DNA from: Ilumatobacteraceae bacterium
GTDB taxonomy: Bacteria > Actinomycetota > Acidimicrobiia > Acidimicrobiales > Iamiaceae
Assembly: GCA_025463265.1 (NCBI GenBank)
Contig: JAOBWH010000037.1
Location: 1 to 39,402, forward strand
Direction of reading: 5' to 3'
DNA: 39,402 bases
The notes beneath the pieces are model-generated. The model had not been told where the DNA came from. It saw only the letters and a program-made list of their open reading frames with translations, and ran no database searches. A program made the position numbers and the translations under genes. Below are positions 32,977-39,402 of the stretch, piece after piece. How positions within the stretch are numbered: position 1 is the first letter of the stretch; each line of letters begins with the position of its first letter.

Positions 32977-33765
32977 TCAGGCGAGGGGATCAGCGAACGG
33001 GTCGCCGGCGACGGCGGCCGGCGCCTCGGACCCAGCGTCGGGCAGGTAGGCGGCGTAGCCGTCGACCTCGAGCTCATCGGCCAGCTCCGGGCCACCGGTC
33101 TTGACGATCCGACCCCGGGCCAAGATGTGCACCACGTCAGCCTTCAGCTCGTGGAGCAGGCGGGTGTAGTGGGTGATCGCGAGGACCCCGAGACCGGTCT
33201 CGGTGGTGGCCTGCTCCACGCGACGGGAGCAAGCACGGAGGGCATCGACGTCGAGGCCGGAGTCCAGCTCGTCGAGGATGGCGATCTTGGGCGCGAGCAC
33301 GCCGAGCTGGAGCGTCTCGTTGCGCTTCTTCTCGCCGCCGGACAGGTCGACGTTGAGGTCGCGTCCGAGGAACCGCTCCGCAAAGCCGATGCGCTCGGCC
33401 TCGGCCGCCATCGTGGCGTGGAGGCCGGTGGCGTCCCGGCCGCCGGCGGCGAACGCGGCGGTGAGCACCGACTCGACCGACACGCCCGGCACCTCGGTGG
33501 GGTACTGGAGCGCCAGGAACAGCCCGGCCTGGGCCCGCTCCCAGGTGTCCATCGCCAACACGTCGACGCCGTCGAGGGTGACGGATCCGCCGGTGACCTC
33601 GTAGCCGGGCCGGCCCAGGATCACGTGCGACAGCGTGGACTTGCCCGAGCCGTTGGGGCCCATGACGGCGTGCACCTCGCCGGAGCGGACGACGAGGTCG
33701 ATCCCCCGGAGGATCTCCTTGCCGTCGACACCGGCGCGCAGGCCTTCGATCACGAGCTCGGACAT
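32977..33765 (-). CDS. sufC: Fe-S cluster assembly ATPase SufC (second copy)
   Basis: 262 residues from ATG 33765 (ATGA overlap with the Rieske gene). Walker [10 protein letters not shown] at 36-44, ALQYPTEVPGVSV, signature [11 protein letters not shown] at 141-151, Walker B IAILDELDSGLDVDAL at 161-176, switch His in AITHYTRLLHEL. Its place after sufD and the Rieske gene is the usual actinobacterial order, so this copy is the probable partner of SufB-SufD. It differs clearly from the first copy (18049-18819) across the middle region and tail (AAVAGDPFADPLA), so they are diverged paralogues rather than a recent duplication. Confidence 0.93.
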   Translation of the reverse strand: MSELVIEGLRAGVDGKEILRGIDLVVRSGEVHAVMGPNGSGKSTLSHVILGRPGYEVTGGSVTLDGVDVLAMDTWERAQAGLFLALQYPTEVPGVSVESVLTAAFAAGGRDATGLHATMAAEAERIGFAERFLGRDLNVDLSGGEKKRNETLQLGVLAPKIAILDELDSGLDVDALRACSRRVEQATTETGLGVLAITHYTRLLHELKADVVHILARGRIVKTGGPELADELEVDGYAAYLPDAGSEAPAAVAGDPFADPLA

Positions 33766-34103
33766 CAGGGGGTCCCTTCGGGATCGTCGATCTCCACGAA
33801 GACCTGGTCGGCATCGACCCAGGCCCGGTAGACGGGCACGGGTCGGGTGGCGGGGAACACGTCGGGCTCGCCGGTCGCGAGCGAGAACGAGCTCCCGTGC
33901 TTCCAGCACTCGATGTGACCGGTCTCGGCATCGACCTCGCCCTCGGACAGCGAGATGTCCTGGTGGGTGCAGATGTCGCCGATGACGTAGACGTCGTCGC
34001 CGAGGCGCACCACGGCCAGGCGGTGGCCGTGGACGTCGAAGCGCTGGGCCTCGCCGTCGACGAGGGCGTCGAGCGGGGCGATGGGGTGCGCCTGGGCGCT
34101 CAT
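33765..34103 (-). CDS. Rieske [2Fe-2S] ferredoxin in the suf cluster
   Basis: 112 residues, ATG 34103 overlapping the sufD stop. Both halves of the Rieske motif are present: CTHQD (Cys45, His47) and CWKHG (Cys66, His69), the C-x-H...C-x-x-H pattern of ferredoxins feeding non-haem oxygenases. In many actinobacteria such a protein lies between sufD and sufC, where its role in Fe-S assembly, perhaps electron supply, is not settled. It is coupled on both sides by ATGA overlaps. Confidence 0.92.
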   Translation of the reverse strand: MSAQAHPIAPLDALVDGEAQRFDVHGHRLAVVRLGDDVYVIGDICTHQDISLSEGEVDAETGHIECWKHGSSFSLATGEPDVFPATRPVPVYRAWVDADQVFVEIDDPEGTP

Positions 34104-35296
34104 CGGAGGTCCTCGGCGACGCGGTCGAGCTTCTCGGAGACGCGCTGGCGGACCTCGGCGACGAGGGCGTCGTCAGGCAGCTGGCGGACGACCTCGTCGA
34201 AGAAGCCGGCCACGATCAGCCGATCGGCGATGGTGGGCGGCACCCCCCGGCTCTCCAGGTAGAAGCGCTGCTCGGGATCGACCGGGCCCACGGTGGAGGC
34301 GTGGCTGCACCGCACGTCGTTCGTCTCGATCTCGAGGTTGGGCACGGACTCGGCCCAAGCGTCGTCGGACAGCTTCACGTTGCGGTTGGTCTGGAAGGCG
34401 TTGGTCCCGCGCCCTTCCTTGCTCACCTTGATGAGACCCGTGTACACCGACCGGCTGCGACCCCCGACGGCCCCCTTGAACAGGAGGTTCGACGTGGTGT
34501 CGGGCGCATCGTGGTGCTGGAAGGTGCGGAAGTCGAGCGTCTGGTCGCCGTCACCGAAGTAGGCGGCCAGCAGGTTGCCGGTACCGCCGCGCCCCGACAG
34601 CCGGCAGTCGGTGCGGAGGCGGGCGTAGGCACCGCCGAGCCCGATCAGTCCCACGTTGAGCTGCGCCTCCTGGCCGACCTCGGCCACGAGCGAGCCCACC
34701 TGCCAGGCGGCCGAGCCCAGCTGCTGGATGGTGACGAAGTCGAGGCGGCCGCCGCGCTCGACGCGCAGCTCCGTGAGCGGCACCGACAAGAGGGCGTCGT
34801 CGGTGGACGTGGTGCGGTCGATGACCGTGGCGGCTGCGCCCTCCCCCACCAGCACGACGAGGCGGGGGAACCCCACCGAGCCGGCGCCGGCGAGGTGCGT
34901 CCCAACCACGAGCGGGTCGGCGAGCTGGACGCCGCGCGGGACGGTGATGACCACCGGATCCTCGCTGAGGGCGTCGTTCAAGGTGGCGAAGACGTCGGGC
35001 CCGCCGTCGGCCACCGAGCCGAGCCCGGTGCCGTCGGCGTCGAGGTCGGCGGCCCGTCGGACCGTGGCGCCCTTCGACGCCCACTCATCGGGGATGGTCA
35101 GGTCGACCGACGCGGCCCCGGGCACAGGGGTGAACCGGTCGAGGTCGAGCTCCGCGATCCGGCTGTAGCGCCAGACCTCTTCTTGCGCTGTGGGCAGGGG
35201 CGCCGCCGCGAACGCGGCGGCGGCGGAGCTCCGACGGCCCCGAAGCCACGCTGGTCCGGCCAGCGCCGCAGCCGCATCTACAGGGAAAGCGCTCAG
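34100..35296 (-). CDS. sufD: Fe-S cluster scaffold protein SufD, apparent CTG start
   Basis: 398 residues if begun at CTG 35296. The first ATG/GTG/TTG in frame is GTG 35125, which would remove 57 residues, yet the upstream codons encode a normal SufD N-terminus: AALAGPAWLRGRRSSAAAAF and then LPTAQEEVWRYSRIAEL. The frame is closed by TGA at 35324-35326, and between it and 35125 only CTG codons (35296, 35263, 35197) could serve. CTG 35296 gives MSAFPVDA... after AAAGG 8 nt upstream. Core features follow: VFATLNDALSEDPVVITVPRG region, beta-helix, and the C-terminal RCSHASTVGPVDPEQRFYLESRG with the SufB/SufD-type Cys and His. SufD forms the SufBCD scaffold. A sequencing or assembly frameshift is the alternative. 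Confidence 0.9.
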   Translation of the reverse strand: MSAFPVDAAAALAGPAWLRGRRSSAAAAFAAAPLPTAQEEVWRYSRIAELDLDRFTPVPGAASVDLTIPDEWASKGATVRRAADLDADGTGLGSVADGGPDVFATLNDALSEDPVVITVPRGVQLADPLVVGTHLAGAGSVGFPRLVVLVGEGAAATVIDRTTSTDDALLSVPLTELRVERGGRLDFVTIQQLGSAAWQVGSLVAEVGQEAQLNVGLIGLGGAYARLRTDCRLSGRGGTGNLLAAYFGDGDQTLDFRTFQHHDAPDTTSNLLFKGAVGGRSRSVYTGLIKVSKEGRGTNAFQTNRNVKLSDDAWAESVPNLEIETNDVRCSHASTVGPVDPEQRFYLESRGVPPTIADRLIVAGFFDEVVRQLPDDALVAEVRQRVSEKLDRVAEDLR

Positions 35297-35367
35297 GATC
35301 CGGGCCTTTGCTCGACGGGGTCTTCAGGGTGTCCGGTCGGGGAAAGCACCCCATCGACCAGCGGTCC

Positions 35368-35373
35368 ACCCTA
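35368..35373 (-). promoter_or_regulatory. Possible -10 box of the sufD operon
   Basis: Minus-strand TAGGGT about 70 nt before CTG 35296; no convincing -35. It would give sufD-Rieske-sufC a leader, unlike the leaderless genes around it. Confidence 0.3.
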
Positions 35374-35416
35374 CTGGCGCTCGCCCGACAGCCACCACCC
35401 CTGGCAGACTGCGGCC

Positions 35417-35791
35417 ATGCCGATGCGGCAAGACTGCAAGTTCTTCGAATCCCGGACCTACGCCAACGGCGAGACCGTCCGCAAGTGCGATCTCGACCTG
35501 GCCCCCGAGGCTCCTTGGCGCTGCCCTGCGGACTGCCAGGGCTACCAGCGGCGCCTCGCCGACGTGAACTGGCAGCACGGCACGCTGGTCACGCCGGCCA
35601 CCCCGGAGGCCCCGGTGGACCTCGACGAGCACGGCGACGAGATCGCCGCCCTCCTCGACGAGGCCGAGAACATCATCAACGCAGCCGGGCCGCGCATCAT
35701 GGCCGAGGTCGACGCCGAGCGGGAGCAGGGCCGGCGCAGCCGCGTGGCCGGCCGGCTGCGCCGCTTCTTCCGGCGCAAGCCCGGGTCCTAG
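35417..35791 (+). CDS. Four-cysteine protein, 124 aa, unknown function
   Basis: 124 residues from ATG 35417 (ATG 35423 also possible). The N-terminal 45 residues hold four cysteines, QDCKFFES (C6), VRKCDLD (C24), WRCPADC (C36, C40), spaced C-x17-C-x11-C-x3-C, suited to a zinc or Fe-S site. The middle is acidic with a helix (DEIAALLDEAENIINAAG), and the end is strongly basic (RRSRVAGRLRRFFRRK), possibly binding nucleic acid or membrane. It is divergent from sufD (120-bp gap) and 64 bp before coaA. No characterised family; small actinobacterial proteins of similar Cys pattern exist. Confidence 0.72.
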   Translation: MPMRQDCKFFESRTYANGETVRKCDLDLAPEAPWRCPADCQGYQRRLADVNWQHGTLVTPATPEAPVDLDEHGDEIAALLDEAENIINAAGPRIMAEVDAEREQGRRSRVAGRLRRFFRRKPGS

Positions 35792-35840
35792 CTGTCGACT
35801 CCGTGCCATGCGGGTTTGGCCCCGGGAGGTCTCGGCTCCG

Positions 35841-35846
35841 TAGCCT
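35841..35846 (+). promoter_or_regulatory. -10 box of coaA
   Basis: TAGCCT followed by 9 nt and GTG 35856; slightly longer than the 6-7 nt of other leaderless starts here. Confidence 0.4.
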
Positions 35847-35855
35847 CGGCCGGGC

Positions 35856-36779
35856 GTGACCTCCGCCCTGTACGAGACCTTCACCCGTGACGAGTGGCGA
35901 GCGCGCCGAGCGGCCACGCCGCTGACCCTCGACGCCGACGACCTCGACGAGCTGCGGGGTCTCAACGAGGCCCTCGACCTCGATGAGGTGGAGTCCGTCT
36001 ACCTGCCGCTCTCCCGGCTTGTGAACCTGCACGTGGCGGCCGTGCGCGGCCGCCAGGACGCCACCCGGGTCTTCCTCGACCGGGCCCAGGACGGCGTGCC
36101 CTACGTGATCGGCGTGGCGGGCAGCGTCGCCGTCGGCAAGAGCACCACCGCCCGCGTGCTGCGGGCGCTGCTCGCCCGCTGGCCCGACCACCCACGCGTC
36201 GACCTGGTCACCACCGACGGGTTCCTCTATCCCAACGACGAGCTGGAGAAGCGGGGCCTCCTCGGCCGCAAGGGCTTCCCCGAGAGCTACGACGTGCGCC
36301 GGCTCCTCCAGTTCCTCCGGGACGTGAAGTCGGGCGTGGAGGAGACCCGGGCCCCGACCTACTCGCACCTCACCTACGACGTGCTCCCGCCGGAGGACGA
36401 CATCGTGGTGCGCACGCCGGACATCTTGATCGTGGAGGGGCTGAACGTCCTCCAGGTCAGCCGGGGCACCACCACGTTCGTGTCGGACTTCTTCGACCTG
36501 TCGATCTACGTCGACGCGGACGTCGAGGACGTCCGCCGCTGGTACATCGAGCGGTTCCAGACCCTGCGCCGCACCGTGTTCACCCGCCCCGACTCGTACT
36601 TCCAGCGCTACGCCGAGCTGTCCGAGGAGGAGGCCACCGAGACCGCCCTCCAGATCTGGCGGGACATCAACGAGCGCAACCTGGTCGCCAACATCGAGCC
36701 CACGCGGGACCGTGCCGACCTCATCCTCCGCAAGGGTCCGGACCACCACGTCGACGAGGTCCGCCTCCGCCGCATCTGA
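35856..36779 (+). CDS. coaA: Type I pantothenate kinase CoaA
   Basis: 307 residues from GTG 35856, family length. P-loop [17 protein letters not shown] (about 89-105), then [20 protein letters not shown] and [15 protein letters not shown], characteristic of Coa[24 protein letters not shown], and [17 protein letters not shown] with the end [17 protein letters not shown]. It phosphorylates pantothenate, the first and feedback-controlled step of coenzyme A synthesis. Its location between sufD and sufB is unrelated by pathway. A strong hairpin follows at 36781-36806. Confidence 0.95.
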   Translation: MTSALYETFTRDEWRARRAATPLTLDADDLDELRGLNEALDLDEVESVYLPLSRLVNLHVAAVRGRQDATRVFLDRAQDGVPYVIGVAGSVAVGKSTTARVLRALLARWPDHPRVDLVTTDGFLYPNDELEKRGLLGRKGFPESYDVRRLLQFLRDVKSGVEETRAPTYSHLTYDVLPPEDDIVVRTPDILIVEGLNVLQVSRGTTTFVSDFFDLSIYVDADVEDVRRWYIERFQTLRRTVFTRPDSYFQRYAELSEEEATETALQIWRDINERNLVANIEPTRDRADLILRKGPDHHVDEVRLRRI

Positions 36780-36780
36780 C

Positions 36781-36806
36781 GCGCCGGGTCCCGGCGGGAC
36801 CGGCGC
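36781..36806. terminator. Strong hairpin between convergent coaA and sugar dehydrogenase genes
   Basis: Arms GCGCCGGGTCCC (36781-36792) and GGGACCGGCGC (36796-36806) pair over 11 bp with a single G bulge and a GGC loop. It fills the gap between the two stop codons (36779 and 36810), so it probably terminates both transcripts although no U tract follows. Confidence 0.6.
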
Positions 36807-36809
36807 CGA

Positions 36810-37943
36810 TCAGGCGGTCGGGGTGATCTTGAAGATGGTGCCGGGGTCGTTGTCCACGGCGATATAGAGGTTGCCGTCGGGGCCGAGGACGGCGACCCGG
36901 AGGCGGCCTCGATCGGTGATCCGGGTCCACTGCTGGTCGACGGCCGTGCCGTCCTGGTTGAAGGCGAGCACCCGGAGGTGCTGGTCCTTGAGCACGGCCA
37001 TCGCCAGGGACCGCTCCCAACCGCCCCACTTCGAGCCCTTCAGGAAGGTGCCCCCGGACGGAGCGATGGTCGGGTTCCCCGACGACCACACCGCCTTGCG
37101 GGCGTTCGGGTACTTGGTGAGGTTCGTCATCGGCTGGGACTCGTCGTAGCCGGTGCCGCCGCCGGGCGGGCGGGGGTCCCAGCCGTAGTTCGCGCCGGCG
37201 ACCAGGCGGTTGACCTCGTCGTCGCGGTCGGTGCCGTGCTCGATGGCGTACGCCTTGCCGCCCGGGCTGAAGGCGATGCCCTGCACGTTGCGGTGGCCGT
37301 AGGTGTAGATCCGGTTGTCGAAGGGTGCGCTGGCGTTCCCGGCCACGCCCTTGCCGTCGGTGTCGATGCGCAGCACCTTCCCGCCGAGGGACTTCGGGTT
37401 CTGGGGCACCGAGCTGGTCGCCGCATCCCCCGTGCCCATCCAGATGCTGCCGTCGGGCCCGAAGCGGGGCCGGCAGCCCGAGTGGCGACCCGACGAGTTG
37501 GTCGGCATGCCGGTGACGATGTCGGCCCGGCTGCCGAGTGCGGTGGTGGCGTTGTTCACCCGCCACCGGACGAGGCGGATGTCGGCCGCTCCACCGGCGG
37601 TGGAGCGGAAGCAGGTGTAGATCCGTCGGTTCGACGAGAAGTCGGGGTCGATCGCGATGCCGAGCATGCCGCCCTCCCCGACCGCCGCCACATCTGCGGG
37701 CTGGGCCAGCGTGCGCACCTCCCCGCTGGTGGTGCGGATGCGGATCTTGCCGGCCCGCTCGGTGAAGAACAGGGAGCCGCCCGGGGAGAAGGCGAGGTCC
37801 CAGGGCCGCCCGAGCCCGGAGAGCACGGTGGTCACCTGGAGGCTGCTGGGCTCGGTGCGGCAGCCGGTCAGCCCGGCGACGGCCACGAGCGCCACCACCG
37901 CACCGACCATGCCGATCGTCCTCGTCGGTCCCGTTCGTCGCAT
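36810..37943 (-). CDS. PQQ-dependent sugar dehydrogenase-like lipoprotein (GSDH family)
   Basis: 377 residues from ATG 37943, with GGAGG 6 nt upstream. Lipoprotein signal: RRTGPTR, hydrophobic IGMVGAVVALVAVAG, lipobox LTGC with Cys28, so it is anchored on the outer face of the membrane. Six-bladed beta-propeller of the soluble glucose/sorbosone dehydrogenase group: GLGRPWDLAFSPGGSLFFTER at the start, GEGGMLGIAIDPDF, SGRHSGCRPRFGPDGSIWMG with a catalytic-type His, TYGHRNVQGIAFSP, GANYGWDP and LGPDGNLYIAVDND at the end. Family members oxidise aldose sugars using PQQ. No PQQ synthesis genes are in view. Confidence 0.88.
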   Translation of the reverse strand: MRRTGPTRTIGMVGAVVALVAVAGLTGCRTEPSSLQVTTVLSGLGRPWDLAFSPGGSLFFTERAGKIRIRTTSGEVRTLAQPADVAAVGEGGMLGIAIDPDFSSNRRIYTCFRSTAGGAADIRLVRWRVNNATTALGSRADIVTGMPTNSSGRHSGCRPRFGPDGSIWMGTGDAATSSVPQNPKSLGGKVLRIDTDGKGVAGNASAPFDNRIYTYGHRNVQGIAFSPGGKAYAIEHGTDRDDEVNRLVAGANYGWDPRPPGGGTGYDESQPMTNLTKYPNARKAVWSSGNPTIAPSGGTFLKGSKWGGWERSLAMAVLKDQHLRVLAFNQDGTAVDQQWTRITDRGRLRVAVLGPDGNLYIAVDNDPGTIFKITPTA

Positions 37944-38002
37944 GTCGCCTCCGTCCCCCGGATCCCCGGCAGGGGAACCTTCGTCCTGGTATCCATGCCC
38001 TC

Positions 38003-38785
38003 ATGGCTCCCGACGAAACATCTGCTCCCATCGGCACCGTCAGCGCGTGCTGGCGCTATCCCGTCAAGTCGCTCCAGGGATCGACGGCCGAGCAGCTCGT
38101 GATCGACCCGTCCGGGGTCGGCGGCGACCGGACCCATGCGGTCATCGACCCCGAGTCCGGCCACCTGCTGTCGGCCAAGCGGGTGAAGGCGCTCTTCGAC
38201 GGCTTCGCCACCGACGAGCGCATCACGCTCCCCGACGGCCAGGTCCTGCGCTTCGACGACCCGGCGATGGACGACGTCTTGTCCACGTGGCTGGGGCGCA
38301 GGGTGCACCTCGCCGAGCAGGAGGAGGCGGGCGAGCGCTCCTTCGAGATGACCTTCGATCCGCCCGACGACGAAGCCGAGTACTACGAGATCCCGGCTCC
38401 GGCGGGGACGTTCCTCGATCTCGCTCCCCTGCACGTGGTCACCACCGCCACGCTCGCCGGGTGCGCAGCAGCGCGGCCCGACCTCGACTGGGACGTGCGC
38501 CGGTTCCGCCCGAACCTCGTCCTCGACGTCGACGTCCCGCCGTTCGGCGAGCAGGCCTGGGTCGGCCAGCAGGTGGCGATCGGCGACGTGGTCATCACCG
38601 TCGACAGCCCGACGGTGCGCTGCGCCATGCCGCTGCGGGCCCAGCCCGGCGGCATCGAGCGCCAGCCCGGGTTGTTCAAGGCGATGAGCGAGCTGAACGA
38701 GGCGTTCCCGAACCACCTCGGCCTGTACTGCTCGGTGGTGGAGCCGGGCACCGTGTCGCTCGGCGACCCGGTCAGCCTGATCTAG
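38003..38785 (+). CDS. MOSC domain protein with N-terminal MOSC beta-barrel
   Basis: 260 residues from ATG 38003. N-terminal barrel: [43 protein letters not shown]-terminal MOSC core: [13 protein letters not shown], the [22 protein letters not shown] stretch ending in the conserved Cys of the family, and [22 protein letters not shown] proteins bind or sulfurate the molybdenum cofactor, or act as Mo-dependent reductases (mARC, YcbX) that reduce N-hydroxylated compounds, usually with an electron-donor protein. The neighbouring suf genes supply persulfide and Fe-S chemistry, a loose functional match. Its stop overlaps the sufB stop by three bases. Confidence 0.9.
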   Translation: MAPDETSAPIGTVSACWRYPVKSLQGSTAEQLVIDPSGVGGDRTHAVIDPESGHLLSAKRVKALFDGFATDERITLPDGQVLRFDDPAMDDVLSTWLGRRVHLAEQEEAGERSFEMTFDPPDDEAEYYEIPAPAGTFLDLAPLHVVTTATLAGCAAARPDLDWDVRRFRPNLVLDVDVPPFGEQAWVGQQVAIGDVVITVDSPTVRCAMPLRAQPGGIERQPGLFKAMSELNEAFPNHLGLYCSVVEPGTVSLGDPVSLI

Positions 38786-39402
38786 CCGACCGAGCCTTCC
38801 ATCTGCAGCTCGATGAGGCGGGACCACTCGACGGCGTACTCCATCGGGAGCGTCTTGGTGACCGGCTCGATGAAGCCGTTGACGACCATCGACATGGCCT
38901 GGTCCTCGGAGAGGCCGCGGCTCATCAGGTAGAAGAGCTGCTCGTCGGCCACCTTCGACACGGTGGCCTCGTGGCCGATGACGGCGTCGCGGGCACCGAC
39001 CTCCATGTAGGGGTAGGTGTCCGAGACCGAGAGGTCGTCGAGGATGAGGGCGTCGCACTGGACGTGGCTCTTGCAGCCGTAGGCGTCGTCCTCGACCCGG
39101 ATCAGGCCGCGGTAGCTGGTGCGGCCGCCGTCCTTGGAGATCGACTTCGACACGATCTTCGAGGTGGTCTCCGGGGCGGCGTGGACCATCTTCGAGCCGG
39201 TGTCCTGGTGCTGGCCGGCGCCGGCGTAGGCCACCGAGAGGACCTCGCCCGAGGCCTTCGGCCCCACGAGCCACACGGCGGGGTACTTCATGGTGAGGCG
39301 GCTGCCGATGTTGCCGTCGATCCACTCCATGTGGCCCTCGGCCTCGACCCGGGCCCGCTTGGTGACCAGGTTGAAGACGTTGTTCGACCAGTTCTGGATG
39401 GT
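38782..39402 (-). CDS. sufB: Fe-S cluster scaffold protein SufB (5' end beyond right edge)
   Basis: 207 C-terminal residues; the frame continues to base 39402, and the ATG at 39330 is internal. Sequence is highly typical: [68 protein letters not shown] with the conserved Cys, [18 protein letters not shown] with the GHEA region and Glu/His cluster ligands, and the [17 protein letters not shown] helix. SufB is the site of cluster building in SufBCD. It is on the same strand as sufD but 3.5 kb away, with genes of both orientations in between, so the two cannot share a simple operon. Confidence 0.96.
   Translation of the reverse strand, partial: TIQNWSNNVFNLVTKRARVEAEGHMEWIDGNIGSRLTMKYPAVWLVGPKASGEVLSVAYAGAGQHQDTGSKMVHAAPETTSKIVSKSISKDGGRTSYRGLIRVEDDAYGCKSHVQCDALILDDLSVSDTYPYMEVGARDAVIGHEATVSKVADEQLFYLMSRGLSEDQAMSMVVNGFIEPVTKTLPMEYAVEWSRLIELQMEGSVG

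Noticed and set aside
35126-35369. A frameshift joining the minus-strand frame that starts at 35369 to sufD
   Set aside because: That frame's protein does not resemble any SufD N-terminus, whereas the sufD frame itself reads correctly back to about 35296; a CTG start explains the data without an error.

Overview
The window is high-GC DNA (roughly 70% by eye), densely packed with genes, and typical of an actinobacterium. The combination points to Actinomycetota, most likely class Acidimicrobiia: a DUF222/HNH-type fragment, a P450 and acyl-CoA dehydrogenase lipid repertoire, a Rieske ferredoxin inside the suf cluster, a stand-alone LigD-type polymerase, and many genes whose start codon sits 6-7 nt after a TANNNT -10 box (leaderless transcripts). 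The class assignment is inference. No rRNA, tRNA, CRISPR array, insertion sequence or prophage was seen, and no gene-free stretch exceeds 300 bases.

Layout. 1-5.3 kb: the end of a probable HNH endonuclease, a TetR regulator, a LigD-type polymerase, a luciferase-like oxidoreductase, a cytochrome P450 behind a palindromic operator, a 48-aa membrane-type small ORF and a DUF3253 protein. 5.3-9.2 kb (minus strand): a coupled operon of circularly permuted ATP-grasp, alpha-E and transglutaminase-like proteins followed by a flavin/PPOX-type protein; this gene set is thought to make or process an unknown peptide. 9.3-14.1 kb (minus): a small membrane protein, an alpha/beta hydrolase-fold protein lacking its nucleophile, two small unknown proteins, a secreted glucosaminidase with a coiled-coil region and an acyl-CoA dehydrogenase. 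14.2-16.7 kb (plus): a Phd/VapB-VapC toxin-antitoxin pair, a metallo-beta-lactamase-fold hydrolase, an unknown protein and a lipoprotein D-Ala-D-Ala carboxypeptidase. 16.7-23.6 kb: an MsrA-MsrB fusion, then sufC-sufS-sufU, Lon protease and an ArsC-like protein.

23.7-30.5 kb (minus) is the most unusual part. It is a three-gene, translationally coupled transporter operon in which a LivH-LivM permease fusion is followed by one 1007-residue protein joining an MFS transporter to both ABC ATPases (LivF-like and LivG-like), then a membrane-anchored substrate-binding protein. Five classical Liv components plus an MFS carrier are thus packed into three polypeptides.

30.6-39.4 kb: pterin carbinolamine dehydratase, a large GT-C-like membrane protein, then a second suf cluster (sufD, Rieske ferredoxin, a second sufC). 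It is separated from sufB (cut by the right edge) by a four-cysteine protein, pantothenate kinase, a PQQ-type sugar dehydrogenase lipoprotein and a MOSC protein. Fe-S assembly genes are therefore split into three blocks on two strands with two sufC paralogues, and sufD has no ATG, GTG or TTG codon where its conserved N-terminus demands one; a CTG start is proposed.
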